Assembly (NCBI GenBank): GCA_037133915.1
Contig: JBAXND010000002.1
Location: forward strand, 62,001 to 126,000
DNA length: 64,000 bases
Origin: Bacteroidota bacterium
Lineage (GTDB): Bacteria > Bacteroidota > Bacteroidia > Bacteroidales > CAIWKO01
Direction: 5' to 3'
Position 1 is the stretch's first letter; each line of letters starts with the position of its first letter. The notes under the pieces were generated by a model, which saw only the letters and a program-made list of their open reading frames with translations, searched no databases and was not told where the DNA came from. Made by a program: the position numbers and the translations under genes. Positions 18,040 through 28,416 of the stretch are shown here, piece after piece.

Positions 18040-18126
18040 TTATCCTAAAACGATGCATGCGCCGAGTACTACGAGCATTAAGGCTGCGTAGGCAATCCAC
18101 CAAAAATATTCTTTCGCGGTGTCCAT
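18040..18126 (-). CDS. 28-residue single-pass membrane microprotein
   Basis: ATG at 18126, TAA at 18040. The product starts MDTAKEYFWWIAYAAL and continues as one hydrophobic helix ending in ACIVLG, so almost the whole protein is a transmembrane segment. Support for a real gene: a clean start, a strong terminator 67 bp downstream, and a 610-bp stretch otherwise without genes. Such tiny proteins often serve as accessory subunits of membrane complexes (CydX or CcoQ types), but I cannot assign a partner. Homology to a known family was not recognised. Confidence 0.55.
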   Translation of the reverse strand: MDTAKEYFWWIAYAALMLVVLGACIVLG

Positions 18127-18488
18127 AGCTTGTGTTTTTTTTGGGTTAATGATATGTTTGTTAATAATTACAAAGTTCTTTGAAAAAATATCCCAAAACA
18201 AAGCATAAAAAGATATCGGCAGATATTAAAAAGTTTAAGGTAAAAGAACGACAGATTTGTTATTTTCTATAAATATAGTATATAAAAGGACAAAAAAAAA
18301 GGGCAAAGGTTGCCTGAAACATAATCAATTGTTTGATTTATAAAGAATAGTGAAAATTTCTTTATGATAATCAAATCGACAAATCATAAAAAAAAGCCGC
18401 TAAACAGCGGCTTTTTGTAGCTAAAACATCGAATAAGAATATTGTTAATGATAAAACGTCGAAACAATATTTAACAATTATTAACAAA
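18127..18488. other. AT-rich intergenic stretch
   Basis: About 360 bp between the microprotein start and the end of the protease gene. It holds the hairpin terminator at 18396-18411 and presumably the microprotein promoter, though I see no exact TAnnTTTG box. No further reading frame is convincing. Confidence 0.6.
18396..18411. terminator. Rho-independent terminator
   Basis: GCCGCT-AAAC-AGCGGC is flanked by A-runs on the left and TTTTTG on the right, so it can work in both directions. It lies about 80 bp after the stop of the secreted protease gene (minus strand). Confidence 0.85.
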
Positions 18489-21005
18489 TTATTCTATCGC
18501 AACTTTTTGAAAGAAGGTCTGGCCAGAAGTGGAAACTTTTAATAAGTAGAGTCCGGGATTATATCCGGCAATTGTAATTATCTCTGAAATTTCAGATGTT
18601 GCCGAAGTTTCCATTTTAGAATAGATAGATTGTCCTGTAAGAGTGAAAAGTTCAATTGAAATTACACCGGGTTCAATACCGCTGAGTGAAATGTGCAGTT
18701 GGTCGCTGACCGGGTTAGGATAAATATTGATATTCTCTCCTGCATTGGCAGCAATTCCTGAACACACATTGACTTTTGCTACAACAGGCACACGCGCGCT
18801 GATGCAATCAGGTCCTTTAATCTGCCAATTATAGAAATAGTAGTAACGAATAGTAGTAGCATTCGTTCCTTTTATTGAAACTACACCGGGCGTCGTTATT
18901 GGATAAGAAAAGCCTGCTGTGTTTCGGTACCATCCGGGACTTCCGGGACCACTAAGCCTTAATCCTGTGTCGGCAGGAAGATTGAAGTTAAGAGGAACTA
19001 TGTTTTTACCTGCATTCAAAGAAACCGTTGCCGATTGCAAGGTGTTTCCTGCATGGTCTAACAATGTTATTACTTTGTTTGTCTGGCTGGCATTTGCATA
19101 AATATCTACCGTTTGCAAAACCGCCGGTGCGGAACAATCAAAACGCAGGTAGTAGACTTGGGTATTGGTAAAAAAGCCTCCACCACCGACTGTATCTGCT
19201 TTTCCGGCACTTACCGGTGCAGAAGCCACACTGTCTTCAACATAATATGTCGTGGTGCCGCTCAGCGGAACCGTTGTATAGGTGCTGCCGGTAAACAATG
19301 GCGAGCCGCCCGAGATAGCAGTGTACCAACGAAGAATGCCGCTGCCGCCGGCATTGAGTACTGCCGGCACCCAATTACAAACGGTGTCGCCTGTAACTGT
19401 CGGGGCTGTGGGAAGATTTACCGTTATATAGCTTGTCCGCGTAAGCGTATCACTCCCAACGCCATTGCCTGAGATAAGTTCAACGGTGTATGTTCCATTG
19501 GTATTATATGAGTGAAAAGGGTTTTGAGCGGTAGAAGTACCACCATCACCAAAATCCCAGCTCCATGTGGTTGGAGAATTTGATGACATATCCGTAAATT
19601 GCACATCGCCAATACAGGTGGTAATATGGTCGGCAATAAAATTAGCCGTAGGAGCAGCGGGACCTGCCGGATCATAGCCATCCAATACCTGAGGGTTTGT
19701 ATTTGAAGGGTCAAGCCAATTGCTGAGTCTTGTTGAGCTCGTGCCACCGCCCGTCCACGAAACATAAAAGCGTCCATAGCAATCCCACATTTGTGATGCT
19801 CCGCATGCTGATGGTCCGCCATAAAGCTGACCCACAATATGGTGGTTAGGGTCAAACAAGGGCGAACCCGAAGAACCACCTTCAGTACAAGCAGCTCCTG
19901 ACCAGTTTACCTGCCAGCAATCGGCAGCACCGTTACCGGCATCATATCCGTCGTAACGCTGCATCATTCCGGCAGGTGATATTTTTTTAATATCCCCGGA
20001 AGGATGATGAATACACATACCTGATGTAGGATGTACGGTATCACGGCTCCAGCCGGCATAATAAACGCTGAAGTTTGAAGGGGGTACTGAGCTCATCTCC
20101 ACAAGGCAGAAGTCAGACCCAACATTGCGTGCGCGCAGTGTTGCACCTGAAATAGAATTATAAGTGGGTGATGATGCAGGATCGTTGCAGTCCGGGCTTT
20201 CCCAGTTAAACCAGAATATCCAGGATGCAGGGCTGCTGTAACAATGATTGGCTGTCAGAACGTAAGGCGTTCCGTCGTTTGCAGTATTATTTACAAGGGC
20301 ACCCGAACAGAATCCATTGCTTCCGGAAACGAGCATACAAGCGGCACGTATCTCGTTATCCCAACCCGTTCCTGTAGGGCAATGTACATTGATTTGGCAG
20401 GACCCCGAGCTTCCGAAAGATTTTGTATAATCAGCAATGCCCCGGTATCCGTGTGTTACAGTGGCAATATTCAACTCTCCCGGAAATTTCACACCTGCAG
20501 GTTCATAATATTCAATATTTATGGCATCGCCCTGTACAAGTGTGGTAGCGAAAATCCGGTCTTCACGGTTATTAAAATCTGTAAAACCACCAATCATTGA
20601 ACTGTGGTTGTCGCTGTATTCGTACAACGATGCGCCTTTTGGAAGGTGGTAATTATCAAATGTCAGATTAATGGTTTTCGCTCCCGGCGAAGAAATGCGC
20701 AGGCGCCACAGGCGGTCGCCATTCGGTAAAATGTCCCAGGTGCCGCTGTTTGCAGGGTTCAGGCTTACCTCAAGATTCTTTCCAAAACGCCAGGGCGTAT
20801 CTTTATACTTATCAACAATGGCATCTTCGGACTGAAGAGCAGCTACATCAACAAAAGGCATTGCAATAGTTGCAACCTCCGGATTGAGGTGTTTTGCATT
20901 TGCTTTGTTGAAACTGAAAGGAGTTCCACCGTTGCTTATCTGAGCATTCACATAAAGCGAGCATACAATAAGCACCATAAAAATTGACAAAGTAATTTTC
21001 CGCAT
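18489..21005 (-). CDS. Secreted trypsin-like serine protease with PKD domain and T9SS sorting signal
   Basis: An 838-residue exported protein. Order: signal peptide (1-21), N-terminal pro-region with beta-rich LRISSPGAKTINLTFDNY, then a chymotrypsin-fold protease resembling lysyl endopeptidase with the triad His254 (LTANHCYSS), Asp298 (VGSDFCLVEM) and Ser379 (EGGSSGSPLFD). After it come a PKD domain (WSWDFGDGGTSTAQNP), an Ig-like segment, a beta-sandwich and a type A T9SS sorting domain (NIYPNPVSDQLHISL ... GLYLLKVS). The protein should cross the outer membrane through T9SS and digest extracellular protein. Preference for Lys is only suggested by similarity. It is transcribed alone. Confidence 0.9.
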   Translation of the reverse strand: MRKITLSIFMVLIVCSLYVNAQISNGGTPFSFNKANAKHLNPEVATIAMPFVDVAALQSEDAIVDKYKDTPWRFGKNLEVSLNPANSGTWDILPNGDRLWRLRISSPGAKTINLTFDNYHLPKGASLYEYSDNHSSMIGGFTDFNNREDRIFATTLVQGDAINIEYYEPAGVKFPGELNIATVTHGYRGIADYTKSFGSSGSCQINVHCPTGTGWDNEIRAACMLVSGSNGFCSGALVNNTANDGTPYVLTANHCYSSPASWIFWFNWESPDCNDPASSPTYNSISGATLRARNVGSDFCLVEMSSVPPSNFSVYYAGWSRDTVHPTSGMCIHHPSGDIKKISPAGMMQRYDGYDAGNGAADCWQVNWSGAACTEGGSSGSPLFDPNHHIVGQLYGGPSACGASQMWDCYGRFYVSWTGGGTSSTRLSNWLDPSNTNPQVLDGYDPAGPAAPTANFIADHITTCIGDVQFTDMSSNSPTTWSWDFGDGGTSTAQNPFHSYNTNGTYTVELISGNGVGSDTLTRTSYITVNLPTAPTVTGDTVCNWVPAVLNAGGSGILRWYTAISGGSPLFTGSTYTTVPLSGTTTYYVEDSVASAPVSAGKADTVGGGGFFTNTQVYYLRFDCSAPAVLQTVDIYANASQTNKVITLLDHAGNTLQSATVSLNAGKNIVPLNFNLPADTGLRLSGPGSPGWYRNTAGFSYPITTPGVVSIKGTNATTIRYYYFYNWQIKGPDCISARVPVVAKVNVCSGIAANAGENINIYPNPVSDQLHISLSGIEPGVISIELFTLTGQSIYSKMETSATSEISEIITIAGYNPGLYLLKVSTSGQTFFQKVAIE

Positions 21006-21153
21006 GAGAGAATATTATTAGGGTAGATTTTGTTGTAAAATTATGAAAACTCACGGGAACCCTCGCTAAAAGATTGTTAATTCAAAATATTGTTGCCGGA
21101 AATCATTCTCCATCCTATTACCGTACGGTGTTGATGAACCCGCCGCCTTTTCT

Positions 21154-21161
21154 TACCTTTG
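21154..21161 (+). promoter_or_regulatory. -7 promoter box of gltX
   Basis: TACCTTTG fits the Bacteroidota consensus TAnnTTTG, with a TTGA element 20 bp upstream (21131). The transcript would begin near 21168, which excludes the upstream in-frame start at 21074 and favours ATG 21182. Confidence 0.6.
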
Positions 21162-21181
21162 CGGCGAAATATATGAACATC

Positions 21182-22702
21182 ATGGAACAGAAAGTGAGAG
21201 TGAGATTTGCACCAAGTCCTACGGGACCATTGCATATAGGTGGTGTAAGAACCGCATTGTACAATTATTTATTTGCCCGAAAACATGGTGGCACTTTTAT
21301 TTTACGTATTGAAGATACAGACCAGACACGCTATGTGCAGGGTGCCGAAAATTATATTATTGAAGCCCTTGAATGGTGCGGAATAATTTTTGACGAAGGT
21401 GTTTCGAAAGGCGGTATTCATGCACCTTACCGGCAGTCGGAACGAAAAGACATGTACCGTGGATATGCCGATGCCATGGTAGCTGATGGCCACGCCTACT
21501 ATGCCTTTGATACTCCTGAGGAACTGGATACTGCTCGCAAGGAAAAGGAATCGCGTAAAGAAACATTTCAGTATGATCAGAGTGTTCGTATGAATATGCG
21601 AAATTCTCTCACACTTTCTTCGGATGATGTGAAGGGAAGGATTGCACAAGGAGACCATTATGTTATCCGTATTCTCATGCCCGAAAACGAGGACGTTATT
21701 GTACATGACCTGATACGTGGCGATGTAGTTGTTAATACGTCGAAGCTGGACGATAAAGTACTGTTCAAATCAGACGGTATGCCTACGTATCACCTCGCTA
21801 ATGTTGTTGACGATCACCTGATGGAGATTACGCACGTGATAAGGGGCGAGGAATGGCTTCCTTCGGCTCCGCTTCATGTATTATTGTACCGATATCTTGG
21901 ATGGGACGGAACCATTCCTAAATTTGCGCACTTGCCGTTGCTTCTTAAACCCGACGGACAGGGCAAACTGAGTAAACGCGACGGAGACCGTCTTGGTTTT
22001 CCTGTATTTCCTCTTAACTGGATCAGTCCGGAAAACGGTGAGTTATCTTCAGGCTACCGCGAATCAGGTTATTTTCCGGAAGCGGTGGTGAACATTCTTG
22101 CACTGCTTGGCTGGAATCCGGGCACAGAGCAGGAATTATTCACTATGGAAGAAATGGTGCAGGCTTTCTCACTGGAGAAGGTGGGCAAACACGGCTCCAA
22201 GTTCGATCCTGAAAAGGCGAAATGGTTCAATCATCAATATCTGCAGAAAAAAACGGATGAAGAACTGGCAACTTTGTTTACGCCGGTTTTGAAAGAAAAA
22301 GAAATTAATGCTGAATTATCGTTTGTAACAGCTGTTTGTGCATTGGTAAAACACCGTGTAAATTTCATTCACGAGTTATGGAACCAGTCTTATTTCTTTT
22401 TTGCGGCACCAACAACATACGACGAAAAAACCGTAAAAGATAAATGGAAACCGGAGCTTGTATTGCCAATACAAACTATTGCTTCAATAATTAATGATGC
22501 AAATCCTTTTGATGCCGTGGTTACAAAACAGGCGGTGATGGACTTTATCAAAGAAAATCAGCTGAACACCGGACATGTAATGAATGCGCTGCGATTGCTT
22601 ATTGTGGGAGCCGCGCTTGGTCCCGACCTTTTCGAAATCATAAAGCTGATAGGAAAAGAAGAAGCTGTACGCAGAATCAATAACGGTATTGAAAGATTAT
22701 AA
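21182..22702 (+). CDS. gltX: Glutamyl-tRNA synthetase
   Basis: A class I aminoacyl-tRNA synthetase of about 506 residues that charges tRNA-Glu. The first motif is RFAPSPTGPLHIGGVRTALYN (HIGH-like HIGG) and the KMSKS-like motif is KLSKRDGD. Start chosen at ATG 21182 (MEQKVRVRFAP), which matches the usual family N-terminus and lies 20 nt after the -7 box; an ATG at 21173 is also possible. Bacteria without GlnRS use GltX also for tRNA-Gln, which this window cannot settle. The tcdA gene follows by 4 bp. Confidence 0.95.
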   Translation: MEQKVRVRFAPSPTGPLHIGGVRTALYNYLFARKHGGTFILRIEDTDQTRYVQGAENYIIEALEWCGIIFDEGVSKGGIHAPYRQSERKDMYRGYADAMVADGHAYYAFDTPEELDTARKEKESRKETFQYDQSVRMNMRNSLTLSSDDVKGRIAQGDHYVIRILMPENEDVIVHDLIRGDVVVNTSKLDDKVLFKSDGMPTYHLANVVDDHLMEITHVIRGEEWLPSAPLHVLLYRYLGWDGTIPKFAHLPLLLKPDGQGKLSKRDGDRLGFPVFPLNWISPENGELSSGYRESGYFPEAVVNILALLGWNPGTEQELFTMEEMVQAFSLEKVGKHGSKFDPEKAKWFNHQYLQKKTDEELATLFTPVLKEKEINAELSFVTAVCALVKHRVNFIHELWNQSYFFFAAPTTYDEKTVKDKWKPELVLPIQTIASIINDANPFDAVVTKQAVMDFIKENQLNTGHVMNALRLLIVGAALGPDLFEIIKLIGKEEAVRRINNGIERL

Positions 22703-22706
22703 CTGA

Positions 22707-23429
22707 ATGTCGCATCCCGAATGGCTTTCGCGCTCTGAATTGCTGCTTGGCAACAATGGACTTGACAAACTGAAGGCGGCCCATGTTCTGGTAATCGGTC
22801 TTGGGGGTGTTGGAGGTGCTGCCGCAGAAATGCTGTGCAGAGCAGGTATCGGTCAATTGACGCTGGTTGATAAAGATACCATTCACGAAAGTAACCGAAA
22901 CAGGCAGTTGCCAGCATTGATAAGTACCGACGGCTTCAGGAAAACAGACGTAGTGGCACAACGGTTACGCGATATCAATCCTGAAGTACAGCTCACGCTT
23001 ATTTGCGAAGATGCCCGCGATGAGCGCATGATAGAAATTTTGTCTCAGCCCTATGATTATGTTGTGGATGCCATTGATACCTTATCTCCCAAAATATATC
23101 TGATTTACCACGGACTGCAGCTCGGCCGTCGAATTGTGAGTTCTATGGGCAGCGGTGGGCGTACCGACCCGACAATGGTAAGTGTTGCCGATATCTCCGA
23201 AACGCATACCTGCGCTTTTGCTTTTGACATTCGGAAGCGGCTGCGTCGTTTAGGTGTTGAAAATGGCGTGAAAGTGGTTTTCTCTCCTGAAAAAGTGAGT
23301 AAATCGGCCATTCTTCATCACGAAGGGGAGAAAAACAAGAAATCTATTGTCGGCACGGTTTCTTATATGCCCGTTGTTTTTGGGTGTCATTGCGCCTCGG
23401 TCGTGATAAGAGATATTGCTGAATTGTAA
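22707..23429 (+). CDS. tcdA: tRNA threonylcarbamoyladenosine dehydratase (TcdA/CsdL)
   Basis: A 240-residue ThiF/E1-like protein that uses ATP to cyclise t6A37 of tRNA to ct6A. HVLVIGLGGVGGAAAEMLCRAGIG is the nucleotide-binding glycine-rich loop, followed by LTLVDKDTIHESNRNRQ with the family's conserved Asp and Arg, and GSGGRTDPTMV. The usual second half of MoeB/ThiF enzymes is absent, as expected for TcdA. It starts 4 bp after gltX, so both are probably in one transcript, linking two tRNA functions. Confidence 0.9.
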   Translation: MSHPEWLSRSELLLGNNGLDKLKAAHVLVIGLGGVGGAAAEMLCRAGIGQLTLVDKDTIHESNRNRQLPALISTDGFRKTDVVAQRLRDINPEVQLTLICEDARDERMIEILSQPYDYVVDAIDTLSPKIYLIYHGLQLGRRIVSSMGSGGRTDPTMVSVADISETHTCAFAFDIRKRLRRLGVENGVKVVFSPEKVSKSAILHHEGEKNKKSIVGTVSYMPVVFGCHCASVVIRDIAEL

Positions 23430-23505
23430 TAAACAGTTGTATTTGCTTTTTCCACAATACATATTATCAAAAATCCACTTTTAGATAAAGTAAATTCAAA
23501 AAAAA

Positions 23506-23528
23506 CGGCTGCCCTGAGAAGGCAGCCG
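23506..23528. terminator. Terminator between tcdA and fbaA
   Basis: CGGCTGCC and GGCAGCCG form an 8-bp stem with a 7-nt loop. The eight A residues before it act as a T-tract on the minus strand, so it mainly ends the aldolase transcript. It also separates the two convergent genes. Confidence 0.85.
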
Positions 23529-23552
23529 AAAATATAGTTGTACCACAGAAAA

Positions 23553-24632
23553 TTAATTTCTGTTGATAGCATTTAAATCTTCGAACGCAATTTTAAGCCT
23601 GTCAACCAGGGTTTTCTCGCCTTCTCTGAGCCATGCACGAGGATCGTAGAATTTTTTATTGGGTTTGTCGTCACCATCGGGATTGCCAATCTGACTCTGC
23701 AGGTAGCCTTCATTCTTTTTGTAAAATTTCATGATGCCTTCCCAGTAAGCCCATTGTGTATCGGTGTCGATATTCATTTTTATCACACCATATGAAATAG
23801 CTTCGGTAATCTGGGCTTTTTCTGAACCAGAACCTCCGTGGAATACAAAATTGACGGGGTTTTGAACAGTGCCGAGCTTTTTACAAATATATTCTTGTGA
23901 ATTATGCAGAATAACCGGTTCGAGTTTAACGTTGCCCGGTTTGTATACACCGTGAACATTGCCGAACGATGCCGCGATTGTGAATTTATCGCTGACACTC
24001 ATCAGTTGTTCGTAAGCATAGCAAACATCTTCGGGTTGGGTGTATAGCTTCGAACTGCTGATGCCTGAATGGTCAACGCCATCTTCTTCGCCGCCGGTTA
24101 TACCCAGTTCAATTTCGAGCGTCATACCTATTTTGCTCATGCGCTCAAGGTAGCGTTTGCATGTTTCAATATTTTCTTCAAGAGGCTCTTCAGAGAGGTC
24201 GAGCATGTGAGAGCTGAAGAGTGATTTGCCAAAAGCTTTATAATGTTTTTCGCTGGCATCAATCAGTCCGTCAATCCATGGAAGAAGCTTACGTGCAGCA
24301 TGATCGGTGTGAATAATTACGGGAATGCCATACAGTTCAGCCATCTGGTGAATGTGCATTGCACCGCTGATACTTCCTGCAATAGCAGCTTTTTCACCGG
24401 CATTGTTAAGCGATTTACCTCCAAAAAAGAGACCTCCGCCATTGGAGAATTGAATGATAACAGGCGAATTTACTGCCTTTGCAGCTTCCATAACGGCATT
24501 TACCGAGTTTGTTCCAACTACATTGACTGCGGGAAGTGCAAACCTGCCGGCACGTGCTATCCTGAAAATTTCCTGCACGGCATTGCCGGTAGCAACGCCG
24601 GCGCCAACCTTGTTCAAAATGCTTTCTGACAT
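23553..24632 (-). CDS. fbaA: Class II fructose-bisphosphate aldolase
   Basis: A zinc aldolase of about 359 residues that splits fructose 1,6-bisphosphate in glycolysis and forms it in gluconeogenesis. IIHTDHAARKL gives the catalytic Asp and zinc His, GEEDGVDHSGISS is typical of the FbaA (class IIA) branch, and NFVFHGGSGSEKAQI and KMNIDTDTQWAYWEG bind phosphate. The frame is open to 24668, but ATG 24632 (MSESILNKVGAG) gives the family N-terminus. Transcription is on its own, ending at the hairpin downstream. Confidence 0.93.
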   Translation of the reverse strand: MSESILNKVGAGVATGNAVQEIFRIARAGRFALPAVNVVGTNSVNAVMEAAKAVNSPVIIQFSNGGGLFFGGKSLNNAGEKAAIAGSISGAMHIHQMAELYGIPVIIHTDHAARKLLPWIDGLIDASEKHYKAFGKSLFSSHMLDLSEEPLEENIETCKRYLERMSKIGMTLEIELGITGGEEDGVDHSGISSSKLYTQPEDVCYAYEQLMSVSDKFTIAASFGNVHGVYKPGNVKLEPVILHNSQEYICKKLGTVQNPVNFVFHGGSGSEKAQITEAISYGVIKMNIDTDTQWAYWEGIMKFYKKNEGYLQSQIGNPDGDDKPNKKFYDPRAWLREGEKTLVDRLKIAFEDLNAINRN

Positions 24633-24693
24633 AGGGCTATTATTTAATGTGAATATGATTCCGGTCATGCCTCCTGAAAAAGCTCAGGAAATA

Positions 24694-24930
24694 TTATTCT
24701 GCCAAAACAATGATTTTGTTTTTCAGCACTTCAATCACGCCGCCTTTGATCTCAAAAAATTCCGATTTTTTTTCGCTGTTCACTATCCTGACCTTTCCTT
24801 TTTTCAGAACGGAAACCAGAGGTGCATGATTATTAAGTATTTCAAATGAGCCATCTTTGCCGGGAAGCTGTATGAGGCTTGCTTCTCCGGCAAAAATAGT
24901 AGCATCGGGTGTTATGATTTCAAGAAACAT
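24694..24930 (-). CDS. atpC: ATP synthase epsilon subunit, short form
   Basis: At 78 residues this protein contains only the N-terminal beta-sandwich of F1 epsilon (MFLEIITPDATIFAGEA, GSFEILNNHAPLVSVL). The C-terminal helical domain that inhibits ATP hydrolysis in E. coli is absent, giving a protein of about 80 rather than 135 residues. Short epsilon subunits are common in Bacteroidota. It follows atpD by 11 bp on the same strand. The other F1Fo genes are not in the window, so the ATP synthase genes are split. Confidence 0.92.
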   Translation of the reverse strand: MFLEIITPDATIFAGEASLIQLPGKDGSFEILNNHAPLVSVLKKGKVRIVNSEKKSEFFEIKGGVIEVLKNKIIVLAE

Positions 24931-24941
24931 GTTCTGGGTTT

Positions 24942-26471
<1,530 letters not shown>

Positions 26472-26519
26472 TCAAAATATTTTAATTCCTGCAAGCAGGT
26501 AAATACACTATAAAACGGA

Positions 26520-26527
26520 CAAAATTA
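26520..26527 (-). promoter_or_regulatory. -7 promoter box of atpDC
   Basis: Minus-strand TAATTTTG fits TAnnTTTG and lies 57 nt upstream of the atpD start, in the divergent region shared with ribF. Confidence 0.5.
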
Positions 26528-26668
26528 GCATTTTTTGCAATAGAAATCTTCTTAATAAAAAAATAACATTTGCGAAGAGAGAATGGCTGAAATTCATAAG
26601 TTGCAATACAGAATTCAGAACACCTGAGATAGAAGAGCGATGGTTGTTGGAGCATGACATTTAATTCA

Positions 26669-26676
26669 TAATTTTG
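26669..26676 (+). promoter_or_regulatory. -7 promoter box of ribF
   Basis: TAATTTTG fits TAnnTTTG, with a TTGG element about 20 bp upstream (near 26645). It lies 30 nt before the GTG start of ribF. Confidence 0.5.
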
Positions 26677-26706
26677 CAGACGATTACAATTTGAATAAAA
26701 TAAACA

Positions 26707-27636
26707 GTGAATATTATTACGGATGTGTCATCATTTGATTGTTCGCAGCGAACAATAGCTACCACCGGCACTTTTGACGGGGTACATGCAGGGCATCGGG
26801 CTATTATAAGGCGAATGACGGAAATTGCGAAAAGAGAAAACAGCAAATCTGTAATTGTAACATTCGACCCTCATCCAAGGCAGGTGCTTGACCCGGGCAA
26901 TAAAGACCTTAAATTTATTACATCACTGAGCGAAAAAAAGGAACTTATTGCGGCATTGGGCGTTGATTGCATGCTGATTTTGCCGTTTACACGTGAATTT
27001 TCTGCAATGCCGTATGATGTATTCGTAAAGAGCATTCTTGTCGAGAAGCTGAAAACACAAAAAATGGTCGTTGGTTATGATCATAATTTTGGGAATCGGC
27101 GCACTGGCAATTATCAGTTGTTATTTGAATTGGGCGCACGGCTTGGGTTTGATGTTGAAGAAGTACAGCCTCAGCTGGTAAACGGTATTGCTGTGAGTTC
27201 TACGAAAATCAGAGCTGCTCTGGCGCTTGGTGATATTGCAACGGCCAACAGGTATCTGGGATACAATTTTATGTTCAGCGGAAGCGTTATTCACGGAAAC
27301 CATATGGGGAACAAAATTGGATATCCTACAGCCAATGTGTTTCCAAACGAAGCGGATAAACTTATTCCGGCCAACGGTGTTTATGCGGTAAGAATAAAAT
27401 ACAACCAACAATGGCTTGATGGAATGTGTAATATTGGCGTGAAGCCTACGTTTGGCATTCATGAACGGGGAGTTGAAGTGAACATCTTCGATTTTAATTC
27501 CGATATTTACGGTGAAAATGTGAGTGTGCATTTTGTGAGTCGGTTGCGCGATGAACTAAAATTCGCTGATGTGAGCGAGCTTACGGCACAACTGGGAAAA
27601 GATAAAATTGAAACAATTTTAAAACTCAAGGGATGA
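26707..27636 (+). CDS. ribF: Bifunctional riboflavin kinase / FAD synthetase
   Basis: A 309-residue cytosolic enzyme that makes FMN and FAD. The N-terminal adenylyltransferase domain has TTGTFDGVHAGHRAII (HxGH-like motif), TFDPHPRQVL and VVGYDHNFGNRRTG. The C-terminal flavokinase domain has HGNHMGNKIGYPTANV and VYAVRI. The gene starts with GTG. Its TGA overlaps the ATG of the LRR gene (ATGA), which suggests coupling although the functions are unrelated. Confidence 0.93.
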   Translation: MNIITDVSSFDCSQRTIATTGTFDGVHAGHRAIIRRMTEIAKRENSKSVIVTFDPHPRQVLDPGNKDLKFITSLSEKKELIAALGVDCMLILPFTREFSAMPYDVFVKSILVEKLKTQKMVVGYDHNFGNRRTGNYQLLFELGARLGFDVEEVQPQLVNGIAVSSTKIRAALALGDIATANRYLGYNFMFSGSVIHGNHMGNKIGYPTANVFPNEADKLIPANGVYAVRIKYNQQWLDGMCNIGVKPTFGIHERGVEVNIFDFNSDIYGENVSVHFVSRLRDELKFADVSELTAQLGKDKIETILKLKG

Positions 27637-28400
27637 TAAATCCAGCATGTCGCAAAATAATCTGTAATCGTGTTTTTATCCCGGCATTGTTCATCGTTTT
27701 TGCTATTGGACGGGTAATGGGCCAGCCCATGGATTCTGCCGTTCTGTCAACACAAAAGGTGTTTTATTCGCTTGAAGAAGCGATGAAGAATCCTGATAAT
27801 GTTTATCGGCTTAACCTGCAGAAAAAGAAACTTTCGGAAATTCCGGCCGGTGTTTTTAAATTGAAAAATCTTCAGGAGCTTCAATTGTCGCGGAACAAAA
27901 TAAGTGTGTTGCCCGAAGAAATAAGCTCCTTGAAATATCTGCAGATTCTTGACCTTTCTTCAAACAGGCTGGTGACTCTGCCTGAAAAAATGTGTGAACT
28001 TACCGATTTGAGAGTGTTGAATTTTGCGCACAATAAAATTGAGGCAATGCCTGCAAACATTGGTAATCTCGACAAACTTCGGATACTGAATATGGCTGTG
28101 AATAAGCTGGTGGTGCTGCCTGAATCAATCGGAAATCTCGCCAATCTCAAGTATTTGGTAATAAACCGCAATAATATCAATGAATTTCCTGAAACAATTG
28201 GTGGTATGAAAAGCCTGTATTATCTGGATATCTGGGGCAGCAACATTACACGATTCTCTGATGATGTGTCAAAGCTGAAATACAGTCTTAAATTTCTTGA
28301 CATGAGGGTTATAACCATGAGACCCGAATATCAGGAAGCGATACAGGAGCAGTTGCCGAATACCGAAATTTATTTTTCGAAACCCTGTAATTGTAACTAA
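27633..28400 (+). CDS. Exported leucine-rich repeat protein
   Basis: A 255-residue protein with a signal peptide (FIPALFIVFAIGRVMGQ) and about seven tandem LRRs of 23 residues (pattern L..L..L.LS.N.I..LP..I..L), from about residue 55 to 235, of the bacterial LPxx type. No enzymatic domain is attached. Such proteins are thought to bind proteins in the envelope or outside. It starts inside the ribF stop and is followed 16 bp later by an SH3-like protein gene, so ribF, this gene and the next may form one operon. Confidence 0.82.
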   Translation: MINPACRKIICNRVFIPALFIVFAIGRVMGQPMDSAVLSTQKVFYSLEEAMKNPDNVYRLNLQKKKLSEIPAGVFKLKNLQELQLSRNKISVLPEEISSLKYLQILDLSSNRLVTLPEKMCELTDLRVLNFAHNKIEAMPANIGNLDKLRILNMAVNKLVVLPESIGNLANLKYLVINRNNINEFPETIGGMKSLYYLDIWGSNITRFSDDVSKLKYSLKFLDMRVITMRPEYQEAIQEQLPNTEIYFSKPCNCN

Positions 28401-28416
28401 TAAAGAACGGTGAGTC

